From contig CAWIHS010000001.1 in NCBI GenBank assembly GCA_963836005.1, positions 496,001-560,000 on the forward strand: 64,000 bases of DNA. The letters run 5' to 3'. Each line of letters opens with the position of its first letter. Within the stretch, counting starts at the first letter, position 1. Below are positions 17,182 to 26,414 of the stretch, in pieces. The notes beneath the pieces are model-generated. The model worked only from the letters and a program-made list of their open reading frames with translations. It did not search any database and was not told the DNA's origin. The DNA is from CAWIHS01 sp963836005 (GTDB taxonomy: Bacteria; Pseudomonadota; Gammaproteobacteria; GRL18). The translations under genes and the position numbers were made by a program.

Positions 17182-19059
17182 ATGCATCTGCACTACAACA
17201 GCCTGAAAAAATGCTGCCTGACGCTCATATTAATCATTTACTCCTTGCCCTTGTTTGCAGCGCCCGAGCAAACAACAGCAGAACTTGAATTCACTTCTGA
17301 GTTAGATGAAATTTCTCTTTTCCCACATGTAGATATCCTGCAGGATCCAGGCCATCAATTAACCATCGAAGATGTCGTTACTCCGGCCATTTCACAGCAA
17401 TTTCAACCCGAATCACATACCGGCAACAGTTTTGGCTTTACCAAAGACGCTTTCTGGATTCGTTTTTCCCTTAAGCAGGCAGCCGATTTAGATGAACAAT
17501 TATACCTGCAGCTTAAATATCCATTGATTGATCAGGTTCATTTATACCTTCCTGATGGAGCAGGACATTTCAAGGTTTCTTCTACCGGCGATACATTGCC
17601 CTTTTCCCTGCGGGAAGTGAAACACAGAACCTTCCTGTTTCATCTGCCTGAACACCATGGACAAACACGTACTTATTATATGCAGCTGCAAACAGAAGGT
17701 TCCATGCAGTTTCCTATGTCAATCTGGAGTTCCAGTGGGTTAATCGAAAACCAGCAAATAGACAACTTCCTTTTTGGTATATTCTATGGGGTTATGCTGC
17801 TTTTAATGCTCGCGTCACTAATCTCCTTTTATAAAATAAAAGACAATCTGTTCCTCTATTATGCCCTGTACCTGTTGAGTTTTATGTTATTTCAACACTC
17901 ACTTAATGGTTTCAGTTTTCAATTTTTCTGGCCGGAATCAACCTGGTGGACCAGCAGGGCTTCGTCATTTTTTATTGGTTTTGTGGTCTTTTGCGCTTTA
18001 ATGTTTACCGGAAAATTTCTTAACATCTGGAGCGATCATCCACTCATCAAAAAACTTTTCTTCCTCGTCATGACCCTGAGCATTGTGAGCATGTTATTAA
18101 CAATTTTTGGCAACTATGTTTACGCCATACAGTTATCTGCCTTGCAGGGTATCATTCTTCCCCCGTTAGTTCTGATTGCAGCAATTGCCTCTTTTCTTTC
18201 AGGTTATCAGCCGGCCCGTTATTTTCTGATGGCCTGGTTTATTTTTCTCTTTACTGTCTTTATAGCTGCGCTACTGTATTTTGGTCTGGTAGAGAACAAT
18301 TTTTTCACTTATTACTCGATGCAAATTGGTGCCCTGGTGGAAACTACTCTCTTAGGTTATGCGTTGCTTGACCGTTTCGAGAAACTGCGTGAGGAAAAAA
18401 ATACCGCTATGGAAGAAGCCCGCCAATACCTCTATCAGCTTAACAATGAACTTGAAACGCTTGTTTCTGAACGCACCGGGGAACTGGCTGAAAAAAACAG
18501 CTTATTAAGTGAACTGGTCTCTCAGGACAGTATGACAGGCTTATTGAACCACAAGAGCATTATCGAGTTAGTTGACTTTCAGCAAAAAACAGCCAAGCGC
18601 TATCGACACCCTTTTTCCATTATTATGCTCGACATTGATAATTTCAAATTCGTGAATGACACCCACGGACATCCGGCAGGAGATCAGGTTATTATCGCCG
18701 TAGCTAATATTCTAAAGACTTCCGTGCGTGAAGCAGATGTATGCGGGCGTTATGGAGGAGAGGAATTTTTAATTTCCCTATTCGAATCTGACAGCAACCA
18801 TGCCTTTGAAGTAGCCGAGCGGATACGTGAGTCGATCTTTGGGTTAGAACTGCCTGAAATTAACTTTACCCAGGTCACTGCCAGTTTTGGTATTGCTACT
18901 TTTAATCCTGAAACCAGCAGCTCAATTAAAAGTGCGGATTTGATAAATCAGGCAGATAAAGCCCTTTACCAGGCAAAAAAAGACGGTAAAAACCGCATAA
19001 ATCAGCATTGTTCGTATCATCAATTAAGCCTGCTAAACAAGCATGAACATCCAGCTTAA
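17182..19059 (+). CDS. 7TM-DISM membrane-anchored diguanylate cyclase (GGDEF)
   Basis: 625 residues. A signal peptide (residues 1-26, ending LPLFAAPEQ) precedes a periplasmic 7TMR-DISM extracellular domain (about 40-165), seven membrane segments (about 195-390), a coiled coil (about 395-440) and a C-terminal GGDEF domain. The active-site motif is GRYGGEEFL, and an RxxD inhibitory site (READ) lies at the usual distance before it, so the domain should make c-di-GMP with product feedback. No EAL domain is present. It likely senses a periplasmic ligand. It lies between carA and dapB, which are usually adjacent in this lineage. Confidence 0.93.
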   Translation: MHLHYNSLKKCCLTLILIIYSLPLFAAPEQTTAELEFTSELDEISLFPHVDILQDPGHQLTIEDVVTPAISQQFQPESHTGNSFGFTKDAFWIRFSLKQAADLDEQLYLQLKYPLIDQVHLYLPDGAGHFKVSSTGDTLPFSLREVKHRTFLFHLPEHHGQTRTYYMQLQTEGSMQFPMSIWSSSGLIENQQIDNFLFGIFYGVMLLLMLASLISFYKIKDNLFLYYALYLLSFMLFQHSLNGFSFQFFWPESTWWTSRASSFFIGFVVFCALMFTGKFLNIWSDHPLIKKLFFLVMTLSIVSMLLTIFGNYVYAIQLSALQGIILPPLVLIAAIASFLSGYQPARYFLMAWFIFLFTVFIAALLYFGLVENNFFTYYSMQIGALVETTLLGYALLDRFEKLREEKNTAMEEARQYLYQLNNELETLVSERTGELAEKNSLLSELVSQDSMTGLLNHKSIIELVDFQQKTAKRYRHPFSIIMLDIDNFKFVNDTHGHPAGDQVIIAVANILKTSVREADVCGRYGGEEFLISLFESDSNHAFEVAERIRESIFGLELPEINFTQVTASFGIATFNPETSSSIKSADLINQADKALYQAKKDGKNRINQHCSYHQLSLLNKHEHPA

Positions 19060-19111
19060 TCAGGAAAAGAATTCAATCGTTATTGTTTGTTATTCATTAA
19101 AGGATCATAGC

Positions 19112-19918
19112 TTAAGTTCTCAAGCCTAGAACATCCTGCATATCAAACAGGCCCTTATCATGGTTAACTAACCATTCTGCCGCTCTGACAGCTCCTTTGG
19201 CAAACGTCATACGGCTAGATGCTTTATGGGTAATTTCTACCCGTTCACCAATATCTGCAAACATAACTGTATGCTCACCAACAATATCACCGGCACGAAT
19301 AGTCTCAAAACCGATGGTTTCGCGTTTCCGCTCACCTGTTTGCCCTTGTCTGCCATAAACGGCGCACTCATTGATATCTCTTCCGAGGGCATCAGCAATA
19401 ACTTCACCCATGCGCAGGGCAGTACCTGATGGTGCATCAACCTTATGACGATGATGTGCCTCTATGACTTCAATATCGACATTATTTCCCAGCACTCGGG
19501 CCGCAATATCCAGTAATTTAAAGCTTAAATTCACCCCAACACTCATATTTGGGGCAAACACAATAGCAATATCCGCTGCAGCATCGGAGATAATTTTCTT
19601 TTCTGCATCCGTAAAGCCTGTCGTGCCAATGACCATCTTTTTACCTGCAGATCGACAGACCTTGATATTTTCAAGTGTAACCACCGGAGCTGTAAAATCA
19701 ATACAGACATCAAACAGATCAAGCACTGAATAGATATCATCAGTCAGAGTAATGTGCATTTTATCCAGCCCCACCAGCTCTCCGGCATCCGCGCCAATAA
19801 TCGTGCTACCCTGACGCTCAGTTGCAGCACCTAATATCACATTATCCGATTCATGCGCTGCCCGAATCAGATTTCTTCCCATACGCCCTGCAGCACCGTT
19901 TACCAATATTTTTGTCAT
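19112..19918 (-). CDS. dapB: 4-hydroxy-tetrahydrodipicolinate reductase
   Basis: 268 residues, the usual length. It reduces the dipicolinate precursor with NAD(P)H in lysine and peptidoglycan synthesis. The dinucleotide fold begins VNGAAGRMGRNLI, GTTGFTDAEK follows near residue 99, and the substrate loop EAHHRHKVDAPSGTALRMGE carries the catalytic His-His and Lys. The C-terminus SSRMTFAKGAVRAAEWL is typical. It converges with the diguanylate cyclase gene (52 bases apart). Confidence 0.98.
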   Translation of the reverse strand: MTKILVNGAAGRMGRNLIRAAHESDNVILGAATERQGSTIIGADAGELVGLDKMHITLTDDIYSVLDLFDVCIDFTAPVVTLENIKVCRSAGKKMVIGTTGFTDAEKKIISDAAADIAIVFAPNMSVGVNLSFKLLDIAARVLGNNVDIEVIEAHHRHKVDAPSGTALRMGEVIADALGRDINECAVYGRQGQTGERKRETIGFETIRAGDIVGEHTVMFADIGERVEITHKASSRMTFAKGAVRAAEWLVNHDKGLFDMQDVLGLRT

Positions 19919-19969
19919 TTTATATATCCGTGTTCTAGCCGTTATTATGAATGGTTAAAAATTTATTAA

Positions 19970-20060
19970 GTGTCCATCCGTTTTTAAATGGACACTTATA
20001 GCACTGGGATGTGCTACCATTTTTAATGATGACAAGTCATTGAAAATGCAGCAAAAGAAA
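19970..20060. repeat. Triple-hairpin intergenic repeat, copy A
   Basis: A 91-base element with three successive stem-loops: GTGTCCAT / ATGGACAC, TAGCAC / GTGCTA, and CATTTT ... AAAATG enclosing AATGA / TCATT. It ends in ATGCAGCAAAAGAAA. A copy about 85% alike is at 26262-26350. It lies between the dapB start and the DsrE-like gene. Confidence 0.8.
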
Positions 20061-20170
20061 ATCACACTTTTTCTTTTGCATTCCATAGTATAGCCAGGAT
20101 GGTTATTTATGGATGGAAACTATTCAGTTAAACTGAAAGTTTGCACTGAGTGGTTTGGAAAACTTTTTTA

Positions 20171-20722
20171 TTACCATGCTACGTAAGCATAATTTTGCTC
20201 CTGAAGCTCCATAATATCAGCTACACCAACATCTACAATCGTGGCAAAATCAAGAATATCATCTTTGCTCCAGCCAACAGAAGTTAATGTTCTATTGCAG
20301 GCATGGAACTTTACTCCTTGTTTCGCAAGACTTTGGATTTTAGCTTTAATCTCGTCAGAAACAGGACGCTGAGGTTTTTTTCCCAGCACATGAATGCCGC
20401 GACCAAAACAGGCAACCACGATATCGACATTATCAGCATATTTACCCACCATTGCGCCTACAGATCCCAGAACATGCTCATGGTATTCCCTTTCGGCTTG
20501 ATTAAACTGGTAAACAACATGATGTTGCGGCGGGTCACCCGGAAAATGCTCTTCTGCGTCAGGCTCTTCGCCAGAGACTTTATGGGCAATAGCAGCACTG
20601 GAACCAGCCATACCCAATGTTATCATACCTGTACCTGCAAGCAGGCGGGTTAGTAGAGTACGCCTTGAGGTATCTGTTGATTGTTTTTCCCATAACGACC
20701 GGAATTGATTCTTTATACTCAT
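20171..20722 (-). CDS. DsrE-family protein with Tat-type signal peptide
   Basis: 183 residues. Near residues 19-25 there is a twin-arginine motif (SRRTLLTRLL) followed by a hydrophobic stretch and an AIAHKV cleavage region, so export by the Tat pathway is predicted. The mature part resembles the DsrE/DsrF-like fold: a VVYQFNQAEREYHEHVLGSVGAMV opening, VDIVVACFGRGIHVL, and KFHACNRTLTSVGWSKDDI with a conserved cysteine near residue 142. The DsrE family includes sulfur-relay proteins, but for periplasmic members the function is not settled. It is a single gene with no close partner. Confidence 0.75.
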   Translation of the reverse strand: MSIKNQFRSLWEKQSTDTSRRTLLTRLLAGTGMITLGMAGSSAAIAHKVSGEEPDAEEHFPGDPPQHHVVYQFNQAEREYHEHVLGSVGAMVGKYADNVDIVVACFGRGIHVLGKKPQRPVSDEIKAKIQSLAKQGVKFHACNRTLTSVGWSKDDILDFATIVDVGVADIMELQEQNYAYVAW

Positions 20723-20885
20723 AATGAGACTCCTTTAGCAGCCTACCAGGAACGGTTCCTGGAGATTTTACCTGTTATTGATAGCAATGTATTAGCTCAG
20801 AAAGGCGCGGATATCATTACAATAGTCTGCGTCCTGGTGTTTAAACCCTACTTACTTTAGCCTTTAGCGGGTAAACTTCACAACC

Positions 20886-20901
20886 TGAAATAATTATTTC
20901 A
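20886..20901. promoter_or_regulatory. 16-bp perfect palindrome downstream of dnaJ
   Basis: TGAAATAATTATTTCA is its own reverse complement. It lies 25 bases beyond the dnaJ stop and upstream of the DsrE-like gene on the same strand. It could be a dimeric repressor site for the DsrE-like gene or an AT-rich mRNA hairpin. Nothing identifies the binder. Confidence 0.35.
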
Positions 20902-20926
20902 AGCTGCTGTGAGATTCCAGTGAGAA

Positions 20927-22060
20927 TCAGGAACCTATATTTTGTTTCATATCATCAAAAAACTTCTTCACACCATCCAGCCAGCCATGGGTTTTTGGAC
21001 TGTGACTTTTGCCTCCCTTTTCCAGGGTTTCCTGTAATTCTTCGAGCAGTTCTTTCTGCCGGTTACTCAATTTAACAGGTGTTTCAACTATTACGCGGCA
21101 GAGCAAATCCCCTTCTGAACCGCCTCTTACTGATTTGACGCCCCTGCCTCTGATGCGAAACACTTTATCCGTCTGGGTGCCGGCTGGTATTTTCAAACTG
21201 ACCCTGTTATCCAAAGTGGGTACTTCCAGAGTTCCACCAAGAGCTGCGGTAGTTATATTGATAGGCACTTCGCAGAACAGGTCACTGCCTTCACGGGTAA
21301 ATATTTCATGCGGCTTGACGTGAACATGTACATATAAGTCACCGGCTGGACCGCCATTCTGACCAGCCTCTCCTTCATTGGATAAACGGATCCTGTCGCC
21401 CGTATCTACACCGGCAGGAACTTTTACGGAAAGTGTTTTGTATTCCTGTAAACGACCTTCACCATGGCAGGCATCACAGGGGTCGGAAATGACCTTGCCG
21501 GTTCCATGGCAGGTTGGACAAGTTTGCTGCAGAGAGAAAAACCCCTGCTGCATTCTGACCTGGCCAACACCCTGACAGGTACCGCAGGTGCTAGGCGAGG
21601 TGCCTTTTTTAGCACCGCTGCCCTGGCATTTTTTGCACTCCACCATGGTTGGTATTTTTATCTTTACGGAGGTACCATGTACTGCATCTTCCAAAGACAT
21701 TTCAAGGTTATAACGCAGATCGGCTCCTCGAAAAACCCTCTCACGCCCCTGACGCCCGCCGCCAAAAATATCCCCAAACACATCACCAAATATATCGCTG
21801 AAGCCTCCGGCGCCGCCGCCCATACCAGCGCCCTGTTCTACTCCGGCATGGCCAAACTGATCGTAAGCTGCCCGTTTTTGCGGATCTGAGAGCACTTCAT
21901 AGGCTTCCTTGGCTTCTTTAAAATGCATTTCCGCATCAGTGCTGTCAGGATTACGATCCGGGTGGTATTTCATTGCAAGCCTTCGATAGGCTTTTTTCAA
22001 TTCAGCATCGCTGGCGGTTTTTTCAACGCCGAGTACCTGGTAATAATCTCGTTTGGACAT
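20927..22060 (-). CDS. dnaJ: Molecular chaperone DnaJ
   Basis: 377 residues when started at the ATG complementary to 22058-22060 (MSKRDYYQVLG). An upstream in-frame extension of 26 codons is cysteine- and phenylalanine-rich and unlike DnaJ, so the later start is preferred. The J domain has YHPDRN (HPD triad), then the G/F linker (GGGAGGFSDIFGDVFGDIFGG), four CxxCxGxG zinc repeats between about residues 147 and 205, and the C-terminal substrate domain. It stimulates DnaK ATPase. It is co-directional with dnaK, 150 bases upstream. Confidence 0.98.
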   Translation of the reverse strand: MSKRDYYQVLGVEKTASDAELKKAYRRLAMKYHPDRNPDSTDAEMHFKEAKEAYEVLSDPQKRAAYDQFGHAGVEQGAGMGGGAGGFSDIFGDVFGDIFGGGRQGRERVFRGADLRYNLEMSLEDAVHGTSVKIKIPTMVECKKCQGSGAKKGTSPSTCGTCQGVGQVRMQQGFFSLQQTCPTCHGTGKVISDPCDACHGEGRLQEYKTLSVKVPAGVDTGDRIRLSNEGEAGQNGGPAGDLYVHVHVKPHEIFTREGSDLFCEVPINITTAALGGTLEVPTLDNRVSLKIPAGTQTDKVFRIRGRGVKSVRGGSEGDLLCRVIVETPVKLSNRQKELLEELQETLEKGGKSHSPKTHGWLDGVKKFFDDMKQNIGS

Positions 22061-22130
22061 AATTATAATTCTGTTTTCTTGATAAATTGCAGGGTGAAAT
22101 GGTAAACGTTTCGCAATACAGCAGAAACAG

Positions 22131-22163
22131 AAAAACACAGGTCAGTCTATAACCGAACCTGTG
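22131..22163 (-). terminator. Hairpin with T-tract between dnaK and dnaJ
   Basis: On the minus strand a 7-bp stem (CACAGGT / ACCTGTG, 14-base loop) is followed immediately by TTTTT. It lies about 48 bases after the dnaK stop. The shape suits a partial intrinsic terminator or attenuator, which would set dnaJ expression below dnaK. Confidence 0.5.
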
Positions 22164-22210
22164 CTTCTCATCAGGGTTTGAAGTTCAGTTAACTGTAAAC
22201 TGAAAGAAAC

Positions 22211-24133
22211 TTACTTCTTCTTATCATCAACTTCTTCAAACTCGGCATCCACCACATCATCGTCTGCGGTGTTTTCTGCACTACCTTCCGCTGCTCCCGC
22301 TGCGCCGGCTGCTGCACCTTCCTGAGCATACATGCGTTCCGCCATCTTGGCTGAAGCGTCTGTAAGGGCTTTAGTTTTAGCATCTATGGCATCCTTATCA
22401 TTGCCTTTTATGGCTTCATCAAGATCCTTAATGGCCGTCTCGATAGAGGTTTTTTCAGCTGCCTCAAGTTTGTCGCCCAACTCTTCCATGGATTTTTTGG
22501 TTGCGTGAATCATATTTTCTGCAGTATTTCGGGCAGTTACCAGTGAATGGAATTTTTTATCATCTTCAGCATGTGATTCGGCATCTTTAACCATGCGATC
22601 AACTTCATCATCGGACAGGCCGCTGGAAGCTTTAATCACAATAGACTGTTCCTTGCCCGTGGCCTTGTCTTTAGCCGAGACATGCAGAATACCGTTTGCA
22701 TCCAGATCAAAAGATACTTCAATCTGCGGTATCCCACGATGTGCAGGCGGAATATCAGACAAGTCAAAACGACCCAGCGATTTATTGGCCGAAGCGACTT
22801 CACGCTCACCCTGAAGGACATGAACGGTTACCGCAGTCTGGTTATCGTCAGCCGTGGTGAAGACCTGAGATGCCTTCGTCGGAATCGTAGTATTCTTATC
22901 TACCAGCTTGGTCATCACCCCGCCTGCAGTCTCAATGCCTAAGGATAAAGGAGTGACATCCAGCAGCAATACGTCTTTAACATCACCACCCAGAACGCCC
23001 GCCTGAATCGCAGCACCCACGGCTACAGCTTCATCAGGATTGACATCTTTACGCGGTTCTTTGCCAAAGAAAGCCTGAACTTCTTCCTGTACCTTGGGCA
23101 TACGGATCTGGCCACCGACGAGGATCACATCATTAATATCTTTGATCGATAAACCAGCATCATTGAGTGCCACACGACACGGCTCAATAGTGCGTTTGAT
23201 AAGATCTTCTACCAGAGATTCGAGCTTGGCACGAGTCACTTTTACATTCAAGTGCTTGGGACCAGTAGCATCTGCAGTGACATAAGGCAAATTAACATCA
23301 GTCTGCTGACTGCTGGATAATTCTATCTTGGCTTTCTCGGCAGCTTCTTTCAGACGCTGCATAGCCAGAGGATCACCGCGTAAATCCATACCCTGATCTT
23401 TCTTGAATTCATCAGCCAGATAGTCGATCAGACGCATATCAAAATCTTCACCGCCTAGGAAAGTATCACCATTGGTAGAGAGTACTTCAAACTGATATTC
23501 ACCATCAACTTCGGCAATTTCAATGATTGAAATATCAAAGGTACCGCCACCCAGGTCAAACACCGCGATGGTAGAATCACCGCTGGATTTATCCAGACCA
23601 TAGGCCAGGGCTGCTGCGGTAGGTTCATTGATAATGCGCTTGACTTCGAGACCGGCTATACGGCCGGCATCCTTGGTGGCCTGGCGCTGTGAATCATTGA
23701 AGTAGGCTGGCACTGTAATAACGGCTTGTGTTATTTCTTCACCCAGATATTCTTCCGCGGTCTTTTTCATTTTTCTCAAGACCTGTGCTGAAACTTCCGG
23801 CGGAGCCATTTGTTTACCCTTTGCCTCGACCCAGGCATCACCGTTGTCTGCCTTGACAATCTTATATGGCACCAGATCGATATCTTTTTGCACCGCATCT
23901 TCATTAAAAGTACGCCCAATCAGACGCTTTACTGCATACAGAGTATTTGCCGGATTAGTGACTGCCTGACGTTTTGCAGACTGGCCGACTAAAACTTCTT
24001 CATCCGTATAGGCAACGATAGAAGGTGTAGTACGATCACCCTCAGCATTCTCGATAACACGCGGAGTACCGCCGTCCATTACCGCAACACATGAGTTAGT
24101 TGTACCCAAGTCAATACCAATAATTTTTCCCAT
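22211..24133 (-). CDS. dnaK: Molecular chaperone DnaK (Hsp70)
   Basis: 640 residues, full length. The nucleotide-binding domain has IIGIDLGTTNSCVAVMDGG at the start, AVITVPAYFNDSQRQATKDAG, and FDLGGGTFDISI. The substrate-binding domain follows after VLLLDVTPLSLGIET. The C-terminal lid ends with an Ala/Gly-rich linker and DDDVVDAEFEEVDDKKK, the usual acidic tail. It works with DnaJ and GrpE in protein folding. A sigma-32-like promoter lies just upstream. Confidence 0.99.
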   Translation of the reverse strand: MGKIIGIDLGTTNSCVAVMDGGTPRVIENAEGDRTTPSIVAYTDEEVLVGQSAKRQAVTNPANTLYAVKRLIGRTFNEDAVQKDIDLVPYKIVKADNGDAWVEAKGKQMAPPEVSAQVLRKMKKTAEEYLGEEITQAVITVPAYFNDSQRQATKDAGRIAGLEVKRIINEPTAAALAYGLDKSSGDSTIAVFDLGGGTFDISIIEIAEVDGEYQFEVLSTNGDTFLGGEDFDMRLIDYLADEFKKDQGMDLRGDPLAMQRLKEAAEKAKIELSSSQQTDVNLPYVTADATGPKHLNVKVTRAKLESLVEDLIKRTIEPCRVALNDAGLSIKDINDVILVGGQIRMPKVQEEVQAFFGKEPRKDVNPDEAVAVGAAIQAGVLGGDVKDVLLLDVTPLSLGIETAGGVMTKLVDKNTTIPTKASQVFTTADDNQTAVTVHVLQGEREVASANKSLGRFDLSDIPPAHRGIPQIEVSFDLDANGILHVSAKDKATGKEQSIVIKASSGLSDDEVDRMVKDAESHAEDDKKFHSLVTARNTAENMIHATKKSMEELGDKLEAAEKTSIETAIKDLDEAIKGNDKDAIDAKTKALTDASAKMAERMYAQEGAAAGAAGAAEGSAENTADDDVVDAEFEEVDDKKK

Positions 24134-24171
24134 TTATAAACTCCTGATTAAATTCTTTATTGCTGCTTCTT

Positions 24172-24199
24172 TAATAAGGTTAAACTCCTATATTTCAAG
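24172..24199 (-). promoter_or_regulatory. Candidate sigma-32 (heat-shock) promoter of dnaK
   Basis: On the minus strand, CTTGAAA (24193-24199) is followed after 13 bases by CCTTATTA (24172-24179), close to the heat-shock consensus CTTGAAA / CCCCATNT. It sits 39 bases before the dnaK start. No CIRCE operator was seen here. Confidence 0.55.
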
Positions 24200-24332
24200 G
24201 GGTTAATTTAAATAATTTGAAATATTTATTAAAAAGAGCCGCGAGTATAGTTTAAAACTGCTATCAGAACAGTGTTTTTAATTTTGTTCCCGAAATCTAA
24301 AAAATGAATACGTCGAGCAACCCTAAAACAGG

Positions 24333-24944
24333 TTACTTGGCCACCATTACCATGGCCGGACGCAGCAGGCGTGAATTGAGCATATATCCTTTCTGCATCA
24401 CAGCGACAATCGTATTTGCTCTCTTGCCTTTAATTTCCTGCATTGACATCGCCTGATGGTATGTGGGATCAAAGTCATCGCCCATTTCTGGAGCTACCTC
24501 TTCTATACCTATTTTAGTCATGGCATCATTCATCATTTTCAAGGTCAATTCCATGCCTTCACGAATTTTATCCATAGCTTCAGCCTCAACATCGGCTTCA
24601 ATAGCGGCCAAAACCCCCATTTCCATACTGTCTTTGACCGGCAGTAATTCATTAGCCATTTTTTCAATACCGAATTTATGTGCATTGGCTACGTCTTTCT
24701 CGGTACGTCGGCGCAGATTTTCCATTTCTGCCCGGGTTCGCAGGGCTATATCCCAATTTTGATCTGCCTTGGCCTGGGCCTGTTTGATCTTTTCGATTAA
24801 TACCTCAGCATCCAGTCCGCTCAACTGTTCATCTTGAGTAACGTTGCTATCAGGATCATTTTCGTTAAAATCCTCTTGCTCAACGATATTCTCTGCCTGT
24901 GATTCTTCTGCTGTCTGCTGTTCGGCTTTTTCTTCTTCCGCCAT
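24333..24944 (-). CDS. grpE: Nucleotide exchange factor GrpE
   Basis: 203 residues. An acidic, glutamine-rich N-terminal tail (about residues 1-45) precedes a long dimerising coiled coil and the C-terminal beta domain. Diagnostic stretches are RAEMENLRRRTEKDVANAHKFG and HQAMSMQE, with VMQKGYMLNSRLLRPAMVMVAK at the end. It releases ADP from DnaK. It lies between hrcA (83 bases upstream) and dnaK on the same strand. Confidence 0.97.
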   Translation of the reverse strand: MAEEEKAEQQTAEESQAENIVEQEDFNENDPDSNVTQDEQLSGLDAEVLIEKIKQAQAKADQNWDIALRTRAEMENLRRRTEKDVANAHKFGIEKMANELLPVKDSMEMGVLAAIEADVEAEAMDKIREGMELTLKMMNDAMTKIGIEEVAPEMGDDFDPTYHQAMSMQEIKGKRANTIVAVMQKGYMLNSRLLRPAMVMVAK

Positions 24945-25027
24945 GTATGTTCTCCACCAAAACTTATGTTAAACCATCAAAATTTACGCTTTATTGAGAT
25001 AATAATAAACTGCACAATAAATAAGGG

Positions 25028-26068
25028 TTAATTCTCGTGATTCAAGGCTGAAGAAAGTAATTTTGCCGTCACATCAACAATCGGGATCACTCGCTCGTAT
25101 GCCATGCGAGTTGGTCCGATAACACCCAATACGCCCATCGTCTGTCCGGCCAGGGTGTAGGGAGCAGCCACGACACTACAATTTTCAAGGGGCTCGTATC
25201 TGGACTCATTGCCGATGAACAGCTGCACTCCTTCAGCATCTATAACCTGTTTAATCAATGTAAGGATATGTTGCTTCTCATGAAAAGCTTCGAACAGATA
25301 ACGGAGTCTTTCCATATCAGCCATGTCCGCATACTGCATCAAATTGGTTTCACCGGTGATCATAAAATCATCCGTGGATTTATGATGCTCGGTAAAAGCA
25401 CGGCTTGCCATTTTGATGGCTGAATGCATCATTTCATCCATTTGCTGACGGGTTTCATCCATTTCACTGAGTAAGATTTTACAAACCTGTTCTATGGATT
25501 TGCCCTTAAGTAAACTGTTCAGATAATTACTCATCTGTAGCAGTTGTGATCCTTTGTAACTCTTATCCAGCTGAATGACGCGATTTTGCACTTCGTCATC
25601 GCTTTGAACCAGAATAGCCAGCACTCGGTTATCAGAAAGAGGCAACAGCTCAATGTGTACCAGTGAAACAAGAGCCTTGCTGGGTAAAACCACCAATCCG
25701 GCCATCTGAGTTAAGCCGGAAAGTATAGCTGATGCTTTTTCCAGCAACTCGTGCTGAATCTGGGTTTCAATAATTTCATCTCTTATTTGATTAATCGTCT
25801 CTTGATCAGGCTGTTGAACAGATAGCAGACTGTCTACAAACAGGCGATATCCCTGCACCGTAGGTATGCGTCCGGCAGAAGTATGGGGCGAATGAATCAG
25901 GCCCATTTTTTCCAGATCTGACATCACATTGCGAATGGTTGCCGGGCTAAGTTTTAGCCCGCTATATTGCAACAGGGATTTAGATCCTACCGGCTGGCCA
26001 TGAATAATATAGCTTTCAACCAGGGCTTTCATCAATTGCCCTTCTCTTTCTTCGATTACTTTGGTCAC
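25028..26068 (-). CDS. hrcA: Heat-inducible transcription repressor HrcA
   Basis: 346 residues, the family length. The N-terminal winged helix is clear: LMKALVESYIIHGQPVGSKSLLQ, SPATIRNVMSDLEKMGLIHSPHTSAGRIPT, GYRLFVDSL. The C-terminal part ends in GVLGVIGPTRMAYERVIPIVD. HrcA normally binds CIRCE inverted repeats (TTAGCACTC-N9-GAGTGCTAA), but no such site was found in this window, so its targets may be elsewhere (for example groESL). Confidence 0.97.
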   Translation of the reverse strand: MTKVIEEREGQLMKALVESYIIHGQPVGSKSLLQYSGLKLSPATIRNVMSDLEKMGLIHSPHTSAGRIPTVQGYRLFVDSLLSVQQPDQETINQIRDEIIETQIQHELLEKASAILSGLTQMAGLVVLPSKALVSLVHIELLPLSDNRVLAILVQSDDEVQNRVIQLDKSYKGSQLLQMSNYLNSLLKGKSIEQVCKILLSEMDETRQQMDEMMHSAIKMASRAFTEHHKSTDDFMITGETNLMQYADMADMERLRYLFEAFHEKQHILTLIKQVIDAEGVQLFIGNESRYEPLENCSVVAAPYTLAGQTMGVLGVIGPTRMAYERVIPIVDVTAKLLSSALNHEN

Positions 26069-26105
26069 GACTATAAACAGAATCAGTTAAATATAAACTA
26101 GAGAA

Positions 26106-26132
26106 ATATGGATGAGTTCGCTTAATATCAAG
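26106..26132 (-). promoter_or_regulatory. Candidate sigma-32 promoter upstream of hrcA-grpE
   Basis: Minus strand CTTGATA (26126-26132), a 12-base spacer, then ATCCATAT (26106-26113), similar to CTTGAAA / CCCCATNT. It is 38 bases before the hrcA start. This would place both the repressor gene and the chaperone genes under heat-shock sigma factor control. Confidence 0.45.
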
Positions 26133-26261
26133 ACATCCCCCCGGGTTCAGGTTAAACATATACATCAATATTGAGTAATTGATTAAGTAATTGTAAATTT
26201 ATCATTTAGTTTCAGCTCTTTTTGTGATAATTTTTAAATTGACTGCATGTTTTTATAGTTT

Positions 26262-26350
26262 GTGTCCTTCCGTTTTTAGATGGACACCTGTGGCACAGGG
26301 ATGTGCTAGCATTTTAATGATGATACATCAGTAAAATGCAGCAAAAGAAA
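26262..26350. repeat. Triple-hairpin intergenic repeat, copy B
   Basis: An 89-base relative of 19970-20060. The three stems are kept: GTGTCC / GGACAC, GGCAC / GTGCT-type, and ATTTT / AAAAT enclosing TGATG / CATCA. The innermost stem differs from copy A on both arms in a pairing-preserving way. It lies in the divergent region between hrcA and nadK and ends 64 bases before the nadK start. Confidence 0.8.
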
Positions 26351-26414
26351 AGCGCAGATAAATGATATAGACGCTGAGTCTTTAAAAAGACCAAACCACC
26401 AGGGCTACTCCTGC

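Noticed and set aside
22061..22138. Longer start for DnaJ
   Set aside because: The extra 26 residues are cysteine/phenylalanine-rich and precede the standard MSKRDYYQVLG start.
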